The translations under genes were made by a program, and so were the position numbers. From positions 4,626,030-4,690,029 of the forward strand of contig CM021317.1 of assembly GCA_010645155.1 (NCBI GenBank): 64,000 nt of DNA. The letters are read 5' to 3'. Below the pieces are notes generated by a model. It searched no databases. It saw only the letters and a program-made list of their open reading frames with translations, and was not told where the DNA came from. Source of the DNA: Tigriopus japonicus. Lineage: Eukaryota; Arthropoda; Copepoda; Harpacticoida; Harpacticidae. Positions 61,101 through 64,000 of this stretch are shown here, one piece after another (position 1 is the stretch's first letter; each line of letters starts with the position of its first letter).

Positions 61101-61400
61101 TTTATTCCAAAAAATACTTGCCATTCATCTATAAGATCTAAATCCCCTAAAATACATAATATTCTTCACCTGAGTGTGTGCCCAAATGGCAAAAGTTTTT
61201 CGGAATTCACTTCATGAACAGCAAGGTCAATGGCAGGGCTGAAAGGAATATTTTGACGTAGTCTTGTTTTCTTCTCTCAGTTTTACATGTTTTTTCTAAC
61301 CTGATTCGAAGTCCCGGTAACTTGGGATTGGTAGTTCCGTCTTCATTTCGGTTGCCACTAATATACCCAATATGGAACACGGCGGCGTCACTTGACTGGA
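30952..61400 (-). CDS. Gyc76C: Receptor guanylate cyclase, Gyc76C-like, 27 visible exons
   Basis: Exons read right to left and total 4,028 nt, about 1,342 residues, all in phase. Order: extracellular ligand-binding domain (61400-51102), transmembrane helix and juxtamembrane LLWKID segment (48984-48730), kinase-homology domain (48668-40360), helical dimer linker (40242-40039), cyclase domain (36971-34632 and into 34553), and a long Ser/Lys-rich tail (34356-30952). The enzyme makes cGMP from GTP at the plasma membrane. Both metal aspartates (FSDIVGF, GDAYM), the guanine-recognition Glu and Cys ([14 protein letters not shown]) and the NTASR motif are present, so it should be active. The kinase-like domain has HGN instead of HRD and GFG instead of DFG, as in the family's pseudokinases. 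The juxtamembrane LLWKIDP and the long tail point to insect Gyc76C. The signal-peptide exon(s) should lie above 61400 but were not found. One donor site is anomalous (see 57712-57798). Confidence 0.92.
32361..32399. repeat. (AAT)n/(ATT)n microsatellite
   Basis: AAT repeats turn into ATT repeats, making a short palindrome. Confidence 0.9.
32635..32798 (-). CDS. Gyc76C: Gyc76C-like, visible exon 26 (tail)
   Basis: Encodes [20 protein letters not shown] and [13 protein letters not shown]. Ser-rich; ends in phase 0 at gtacga. Confidence 0.78.
32868..33083 (-). CDS. Gyc76C: Gyc76C-like, visible exon 25 (tail)
   Basis: Encodes [18 protein letters not shown] and [20 protein letters not shown]. 71 codons plus split ends, phase 1 to phase 1. 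Confidence 0.82.
33563..33811 (-). mobile_element. LINE C-terminal fragment in a cyclase intron
   Basis: The minus strand has an open frame whose text resembles the LINE C-terminal region, but with no single clear motif. It lies between cyclase exons 24 and 25. Confidence 0.35.
34168..34274 (-). CDS. Gyc76C: Gyc76C-like, visible exon 24 (tail)
   Basis: Ser/Lys/Arg-rich tail ([20 protein letters not shown]). Found by phase: without it, exon 23 would meet exon 25 out of frame at a stop codon. Confidence 0.8.
34356..34553 (-). CDS. Gyc76C: Gyc76C-like, visible exon 23
   Basis: Encodes [20 protein letters not shown] and DQLTFWLL, the end of the cyclase fold, then a charged helix. Phase 2 at both ends. 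Confidence 0.94.
34632..34739 (-). CDS. Gyc76C: Gyc76C-like, visible exon 22 (cyclase core)
   Basis: Encodes [20 protein letters not shown] and [10 protein letters not shown]. The Cys of FCLFGD specifies GTP over ATP; Asn and Arg complete the site. Confidence 0.96.
35155..35327 (-). CDS. Gyc76C: Gyc76C-like, visible exon 21 (cyclase core)
   Basis: Encodes [20 protein letters not shown] and [10 protein letters not shown]. Carries the guanine-recognition Glu and the second metal Asp. Confidence 0.96.
36098..36768. mobile_element. Mariner-type MITE, long copy
   Basis: The left end AAAGGTGCAGTTACAC and right end GTGTAACTGCACCTT are inverted and match the 37756 element. The left flank is TA, the right CA, so the duplication is imperfect. 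Internal sequence includes a LINE-like scrap near 36680. Confidence 0.55.
36804..36971 (-). CDS. Gyc76C: Gyc76C-like, visible exon 20 (cyclase, first metal Asp)
   Basis: Encodes [20 protein letters not shown] and [20 protein letters not shown]. The Asp of FSDIVGF binds metal. Confidence 0.96.
37756..37929. mobile_element. Mariner-type MITE, short copy
   Basis: Inverted ends of about 60 bp, AGGTGCAGTTACATGACACG on the left and the matching reverse complement on the right, flanked by TA on both sides. Confidence 0.75.
38194..39875 (+). mobile_element. Decayed LINE inside a cyclase intron, (CAA)n tail
   Basis: RT motifs in broken frames: [66 protein letters not shown] and FADD, then a C-terminal region ([16 protein letters not shown]). 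Frameshift near 38380 and stops at 38818, 39178 and after 39260. Ends AACAACAACAAC at about 39863-39874. It lies opposite to the cyclase, between exons 19 and 20. Confidence 0.85.
40039..40242 (-). CDS. Gyc76C: Gyc76C-like, visible exon 19 (dimer linker)
   Basis: A 68-codon exon for the helical linker: [20 protein letters not shown] and [12 protein letters not shown], which couple the receptor to the cyclase. Confidence 0.95.
40360..40556 (-). CDS. Gyc76C: Gyc76C-like, visible exon 18
   Basis: Encodes [20 protein letters not shown] and [16 protein letters not shown], the end of the kinase-homology domain. The acceptor at 40557 is preferred; a second AG about 15 nt further in keeps the same frame. 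Confidence 0.88.
40663..40885. mobile_element. MITE copy of the TAGTGATG/ACCGAAA family
   Basis: Starts TAGTGATGGACCGAAAGG and later has GGCATAACCGAAAA. Related to the copies ending at 54503 and 61667. The right end is lost. Confidence 0.55.
41983..42134 (-). CDS. Gyc76C: Gyc76C-like, visible exon 17
   Basis: Encodes [32 protein letters not shown]. Phase 2 to phase 1. Confidence 0.92.
42252..42286. repeat. (GTTT)n microsatellite
   Basis: About eight GTTT units just upstream of exon 17 of the cyclase gene, within the intron. Confidence 0.9.
42950..43040 (-). mobile_element. Possible tRNA-derived SINE head
   Basis: On the minus strand GTCGTGGTTAGCAC and AGTTCGATTCTC sit at A-box/B-box spacing. 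No complete cloverleaf. Next to it at 43076 is an orphan left end (CAGGGGTCGGCAACC) of the hAT MITE family seen at 44263. Confidence 0.45.
44123..44211 (-). CDS. Gyc76C: Gyc76C-like, visible exon 16
   Basis: A short exon found by phase: [20 protein letters not shown]...RSEELLYR joins FGLY upstream to APEIL downstream. A hAT MITE sits 44 bp upstream of its acceptor. Confidence 0.85.
44263..44496. mobile_element. hAT MITE (234 bp) with GGGCCCAC repeats
   Basis: Inverted ends CAGGGGTCAGCAACC and GGTTGCCTACCCCTT are flanked by gagaagag (44255-44262) and gagcagag (44497-44504), an 8-bp duplication with one mismatch. The body has several GGGCCCAC words. Confidence 0.85.
44986..45169 (-). CDS. Gyc76C: Gyc76C-like, visible exon 15
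   Basis: Encodes [34 protein letters not shown] and LSGFGL. HGN and GFG replace HRD and DFG, so this lobe is a pseudokinase. Confidence 0.95.
45231..45337 (-). CDS. Gyc76C: Gyc76C-like, visible exon 14
   Basis: Encodes [20 protein letters not shown] and YEYCTRGSL. Phase 0 to phase 2. Confidence 0.93.
45338..46440. other. Intron sequence, no recognised feature
   Basis: AT-rich part of the intron between cyclase exons 13 and 14. Confidence 0.4.
46441..47890 (-). mobile_element. CR1-like LINE with exact internal tandem duplication
   Basis: Minus strand. Motifs from 47885 down: [86 protein letters not shown] and the stop near 46514. The 5' half is missing. A 211-bp segment is present twice (46770-46980, 46981-47191), which breaks the frame. 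A frameshift after QGSILGPL adds to the damage. The 3' UTR ends TTACAGGGAATCCCATTCCT...AAAATCCGCCCCC. Same orientation as the cyclase gene. Confidence 0.88.
46770..47191. repeat. Exact 211-bp tandem duplication
   Basis: Two directly adjacent copies, identical at every base I compared. Confidence 0.92.
48333..48475 (-). mobile_element. Second 3' fragment of the same LINE family
   Basis: Aligns with 46441-46575, including the GCGGATTTT start and the ctaccaacgaattactgttgg block. Strongly 5'-truncated. Confidence 0.75.
48522..48668 (-). CDS. Gyc76C: Gyc76C-like, visible exon 13
   Basis: Encodes [20 protein letters not shown], the first strands of the kinase-homology domain with the VKK lysine. 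A LINE 3' end lies only about 45 bp into the following intron. Confidence 0.9.
48730..48984 (-). CDS. Gyc76C: Gyc76C-like, visible exon 12 (transmembrane)
   Basis: A single membrane helix, [20 protein letters not shown], is followed by a basic stop-transfer (YRNYKYEQE) and the juxtamembrane [12 protein letters not shown]. Exactly 85 codons. Confidence 0.95.
49202..51101. other. Intron sequence between cyclase exons 11 and 12
   Basis: The plus frame 49748-50230 is open for 160 codons but low complexity. The text at 49738 (cagggatttttgaacttt) resembles a hAT-type left end, but no right end was found. Confidence 0.35.
51102..51321 (-). CDS. Gyc76C: Gyc76C-like, visible exon 11
   Basis: Encodes [20 protein letters not shown] and a Pro-rich end [11 protein letters not shown] just before the membrane. 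Ends in phase 0. Confidence 0.93.
51396..51558 (-). CDS. Gyc76C: Gyc76C-like, visible exon 10
   Basis: Encodes [31 protein letters not shown] and VNQTYF, typical of the membrane-proximal lobe. Confidence 0.93.
51631..51753 (-). CDS. Gyc76C: Gyc76C-like, visible exon 9
   Basis: Encodes [20 protein letters not shown] and [10 protein letters not shown]. An alternative in-phase donor at 51652 (gtcact) would shorten it by seven residues; gtagca at 51630 is preferred. Confidence 0.75.
51816..51884 (-). CDS. Gyc76C: Gyc76C-like, visible exon 8
   Basis: Encodes [20 protein letters not shown]. Phase 1 at both ends. Confidence 0.88.
52206..52655. mobile_element. hAT-like MITE whose body is a minisatellite
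   Basis: Inverted ends CAGACCTGTTCAA and TTGAACAGGTCTG, flanked by atgataac (52198-52205) and atgattac (52656-52663), an 8-bp duplication with one mismatch. Nearly the whole interior is about ten degenerate units of roughly 43 bp built from AAGTATCTAGATAAAGATAC and AAGATACTTTCCCGAAAA. Confidence 0.85.
53497..53657 (-). CDS. Gyc76C: Gyc76C-like, visible exon 7
   Basis: Encodes [20 protein letters not shown] and [17 protein letters not shown]. Phase 2 to phase 1. Confidence 0.92.
53721..54055. mobile_element. Palindromic MITE (335 bp)
   Basis: Inverted arms of about 150 bp: AGGGCAATTGAAGTGTGGCT on the left and its near reverse complement ending GCCCT on the right. Flanks atttcaat and attccaaa agree at six of eight bases. 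Superfamily not assigned. Confidence 0.8.
54270..54503. mobile_element. MITE of the TAGTGATG/ACCGAAA family, full-length copy
   Basis: Starts tagtcatagattgaaaccga and ends tctcggtctatcacta. 234 bp. No clear target duplication. Confidence 0.65.
55140..55520 (+). other. Coding-like but unassigned segment
   Basis: Several overlapping open frames on both strands; plus-frame text such as [19 protein letters not shown] looks protein-like but is interrupted. It may be a decayed element within the cyclase intron between exons 6 and 7. Confidence 0.25.
56754..57180 (+). mobile_element. LINE C-terminal ORF fragment
   Basis: One frame to 57029 with [20 protein letters not shown] and [11 protein letters not shown], the usual LINE C-terminal pattern with Trp-Asn. 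The 3' UTR runs up to the SINE at 57232. Confidence 0.7.
57232..57535 (+). mobile_element. Dimeric tRNA-derived SINE with LINE-derived tail
   Basis: Two head monomers (57232-57360 and from 57361, period 129) carry GAGTGGCC(A/G)CGCG and GTTTGAATCC / CTTCGAATCC, like the A and B boxes of a serine/leucine-type tRNA. The tail at 57474-57523, TTACAGGGAATC..ATTCCTTGTA then CGGTAATAGAAAATCCGC, matches the 3' end of the LINE at 46441-47890. A-rich end. Confidence 0.8.
57712..57798 (-). CDS. Gyc76C: Gyc76C-like, visible exon 6 (anomalous donor)
   Basis: Encodes [20 protein letters not shown] and QWIKDTYE, matching the family's YHxGW...I.DTY region. The acceptor gives the right phase, but the coding text runs into GGGACATT with no GT near the expected end. 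The frame reads on to a TGA after FELKFP. The 3' boundary given assumes phase 2, to meet exon 7. Confidence 0.7.
57871..57997 (-). CDS. Gyc76C: Gyc76C-like, visible exon 5
   Basis: Encodes [20 protein letters not shown], the conserved NWTRVAFF strand. Phase 1 to phase 2. Confidence 0.92.
58069..58129 (-). CDS. Gyc76C: Gyc76C-like, visible exon 4
   Basis: Encodes [20 protein letters not shown], the YPTFART motif. Too short to appear as an open frame by itself. Confidence 0.9.
58740..58926 (-). CDS. Gyc76C: Gyc76C-like, visible exon 3
   Basis: Encodes [30 protein letters not shown] and [10 protein letters not shown], the hallmark GPxxxC and PMIS segments of the ANF-receptor fold. Confidence 0.95.
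59168..60859. mobile_element. 1.7-kb element with 18-bp perfect terminal repeats and AGTATACT motifs
   Basis: GGGTCGCATGTTAACGCA at 59168-59185 and its exact reverse complement at 60842-60859. Near each end the palindrome AGTATAC(T) recurs, about four times in the first 160 bp and twice near the right end. I find no clear target duplication and no transposase. It lies in the intron between cyclase exons 2 and 3. Confidence 0.65.
61170..61238 (-). CDS. Gyc76C: Gyc76C-like, visible exon 2
   Basis: Encodes [20 protein letters not shown], the conserved helix after the first strand. Phase 2 to phase 2. Confidence 0.85.
61301..61400 (-). CDS. Gyc76C: Gyc76C-like, visible exon 1
   Basis: Encodes [18 protein letters not shown] and PGLRI, the start of the mature ligand-binding domain. 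Starts with two bases of a split codon, so at least one more 5' exon exists. Confidence 0.85.
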
Positions 61401-61442
61401 CTGAAAGACAGTGTGCGGTAGTTATGGACCCAAAACCTAAAA

Positions 61443-61667
61443 AAACATATGAGCAAAATCAAATTGCTCATATGTTTATTTAGGTAATTGCAAATTGAAA
61501 GAGTGGGAAAGCTTAAGTTTCAGAAATATTTGGACCAAAGCATTTTGATGTCAAACTCCATTCTTTATAATTCATGTCTGCTTTTGGTCTCTAGGCATAA
61601 CCGAAACCGAAACCAAAACCAAAATTACGCCGCAGTTGCGACCGAAAGCACTTTCAGTTTATCACTA
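61443..61667. mobile_element. TAGTGATG/ACCGAAA MITE, right part
   Basis: Shares attgctcat(a/g)tgtt and GGCATAACCGAAA with the 40663 copy and ends tttatcacta. The next element begins at its last base. Confidence 0.6.
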
Positions 61668-62024
61668 GTGTGCGGACTTAAAACTCTGAATAACTTTGTT
61701 TTGACTTTAACTACATCAAGATCAACCAGGAGAAGGTAGCTGTTTCCTGGTAAAAGTTGTTATAAATTTAGGTTTGATACAAGAAAATACTGTCAATTTA
61801 TTTACTAACATTAAAGAGCACAATGTGCAGAGATGCATTGATTTGTTCCGTGCCGGCCTCACTTTTGATGACATTGCCAAAATTGTGGGGGTCTCCCACA
61901 CCATTGTGTACGCAGCCAAGAAGATTTGGGCAGCCCAAGACACCACAAGAATCAAAGGTTTTCTCCTGATTATACTTGAAGTTATTTTAGGTCCACTTTG
62001 TTCAGATTTTAAGTCCGCACACTG
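61668..62024 (+). mobile_element. Tc1/mariner-type deletion derivative with transposase HTH
   Basis: Inverted ends GTGTGCGGACTTAAAA and TTTTAAGTCCGCACAC, flanked by TA (61666-61667, 62025-62026). The plus frame from 61774 keeps the N-terminal helix-turn-helix of a transposase (CIDLFRAGLTFDDIAKIVGV, SHTIVYAAKKIW). The catalytic DDE part is deleted. Confidence 0.8.
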
Positions 62025-62026
62025 TA

Positions 62027-64000
62027 CAAAGTACCAATAAGTTCCAATGGAACCTTGAAGGCTTGAAATACGAGATGTCTTACCCCTGAAGATCCATAAG
62101 CAAAAGACCAAGACGTACTGACGGTCCTAAAAGACGAACATCCCACAATATACGTACAAAATCTATTCGTTTTCTTTTCAGAGATATTCCTTAACAAGAA
62201 ACGGGCGTGCCCAATATTTTGTGTCTCAAATGGTTTTGATGGCAAAGATTAGCATAATTATAATTTTTGAAAGTTTTTTTGCCTTCATAAGTTTAAATAA
62301 CCTTGAACTCCCAGACGGAAAGAACATCGTTAGAGATGGATGGGAAGACTACTAAAACCAGTTTGCTTTCTGTGTGTAAGGTCTTGCTTAAAAGTTTTTA
62401 CTATTGCAATTTCCTTCAAAGCCTTGAAAACTGCAGCATACAAACCATGTTTGTATAGAAATACTTAGTGCACTTGTTCAGGAAATGTATATTTCACATT
62501 GGGCGCAAAAATATTAGACATGACAACAAAGAACTTTTTAAGATTTTAATGTCTGCCAATTCAGTTTTGAACTCCTTTATGTATTTTTCCCATTTCAATA
62601 TTGACAAAATTGCATCATTTTCTTGGAAATCCAATATCTAGCAAAGCATACGTAACCAGGTTGTTTGAATGTGGAAATGATTTGTAAAAGGAAATTTCTT
62701 CTTGAACTTGAACTTTTCAAGACTAACTTTCCAAAAAAAAAAAAGAAATATTTGGTTAAATCTGATGATTTTTACTGAATTTGTGATCAGAAATTCGTCT
62801 CATTCAGAAAATGAAATCAAAACGATGTAGGAATGGAGGGGGGTTTCTAATTTTCCTTTTGTTGCCATTGATGTTGCCTGAATTCAATGTAACTGAGCTA
62901 ATAAAATTGTTGTCGTCATACCATTTCCATAATGATTTACAGTTAACTGCCTCACACTATATTTGAATCTTCCTTTCGTCTGTCTTTCACTCTCTACAAA
63001 TGAATCACAACTGTCCCACTTGAGCAATGTGGAACACTAAGCGGGAAAAGATTTGTGCTCAGTCATTAAAGCTCTAGAGTGAAAGACGAGATAAATAAGA
63101 GAGGAAAAAGTGTTCTTGTTTTCGTCATATTTGCCACTTTTCACGCGATTGAAGACTAAATCAATTGAGCTACTTTTTAAATATTCTAACCAAAATATAT
63201 TCAGGAAAAGTTGGAATTTGCTGGCCTTCAAGCGATCAACCAAATCCTAAGTGCAAAACTTGAAAATGAAGAGACAGGTTTTTTAATTTGCTAAAAGTCA
63301 ACCATCGAAGGTAGGTAGGTCGATTTCAGTCCAAAAAAGAATAGGTGTCCTTTTTGAACATCATCAAAATATCAATTTGTCCTTTCAAGTCTTATATATT
63401 TGATGATGAGATCTTAGCGTACGTTGTAATCAATCAATTGATTGAGTTATTGATCGTATGAATGAATGAATGAATTCAACTAGTACCTTCTGGATTTGAT
63501 TTTTGGCATGTTTTGCACTTTTGAACAATAGAATACTGACTTTCACAAAAATAGAGCAATATATGACAAAAAATTACCGTAAATGTATCCAAAGCGAGCA
63601 ACATTTCCCAAAAAACAGATTTACAACAAGAGACGTGCCCTTAAAAATGCGGAACTTAAACTTTGTCTTTTTTCATCAAGCGCTTTAGCCCTCGGCTTTT
63701 TGAAGTGTTCCCTTCAATACTACATACAGGTGAGGGTGACATTTCGGTGTGCAAGTGCATTCTCGTATGTTTGGTTTTTTCCTTTCTTGGTGTTTAGATG
63801 TATTTAGTTCTTCAACAATGGCAAATAAGCTCGTGCAAATGTTTAATTGGCGTATAATTCTCACAATCTAGAACAGGAATCGGTGAGACGTTTGGGTCAC
63901 GGTCAATCATAACTGAGCTGGACCCTTGACGCCAATTCAGGGTCCACCTAATGCATTATTATCAAAGCCTCTAGTTAACCTACCGGTTCCTAAAGTTCCA
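62027..64000. other. Right end of window, no supported gene
   Basis: The signal-peptide exon of the cyclase should lie here or beyond, on the minus strand. No candidate had both a hydrophobic leader and a phase-1 donor. A hAT-like left end (caggaatcggtgagacg) begins near 63874 but is cut by the window. Confidence 0.35.

Noticed and set aside
61722..62111. 129-codon minus-strand ORF as the missing N-terminal cyclase exon
   Set aside because: It is antisense to the Tc1-like HTH reading frame and has no phase-1 donor to join 61400.
63874..64000. hAT element at the right edge
   Set aside because: Only a weak left-end resemblance; the right end lies outside the window.

Overview
The window is eukaryotic, almost certainly arthropod and perhaps a crustacean. 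It is AT-rich with spliced genes, introns from about 60 nt to 6.6 kb, a receptor guanylate cyclase of the Gyc76C type, a muscle immunoglobulin protein of the DIM-1 type and a dense mix of worn transposons. I could not identify the species. Exon boundaries were worked out by hand from GT/AG sites, reading-frame phase and family motifs.

Layout. 1-3.4 kb: a decayed BEL/Pao retrotransposon (minus) abutting a CR1-like LINE (plus). 6.1-7.35 kb: a five-exon gene for a secreted cysteine-rich protein with a discoidin-like C-terminus (plus). 8-9.05 kb: a foldback of CCGCCA-type repeats and one unrecognised ORF. 9.96-12.47 kb: a 2.5 kb hAT-type element with an exact 8-bp target duplication. 19.1-19.3 kb: the terminal exon of an alanine-glyoxylate aminotransferase (plus), converging on a complete six-exon DIM-1-like gene at 20.0-23.5 kb (minus). 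24.6-29.4 kb: a hAT MITE, LINE pieces and a tandem pair of tRNA-derived SINEs.

30.95-61.4 kb is one gene on the minus strand: a receptor guanylate cyclase in 27 recognisable exons (about 1,340 residues), lacking only the signal-peptide exon(s). All adjacent exons fit in phase, and the ligand-binding, transmembrane, kinase-homology, coiled-coil linker and cyclase regions follow in order, with the cyclase active-site residues present. One intron (after the exon at 57712-57798) has no GT donor that I can see. The introns hold at least a dozen mobile elements, among them MITEs with clear target duplications, a MITE whose body is a minisatellite, a LINE with an exact 211-bp internal duplication, and a dimeric SINE whose tail matches the 3' end of that LINE.

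The three host genes next to or around these elements look functionally unrelated: an extracellular recognition protein, peroxisomal or mitochondrial amino-acid metabolism, and muscle architecture, plus cGMP signalling. The most unusual features are the transposon relationships and the one anomalous splice site. I found no CRISPR, operon, rRNA or intact tRNA gene.
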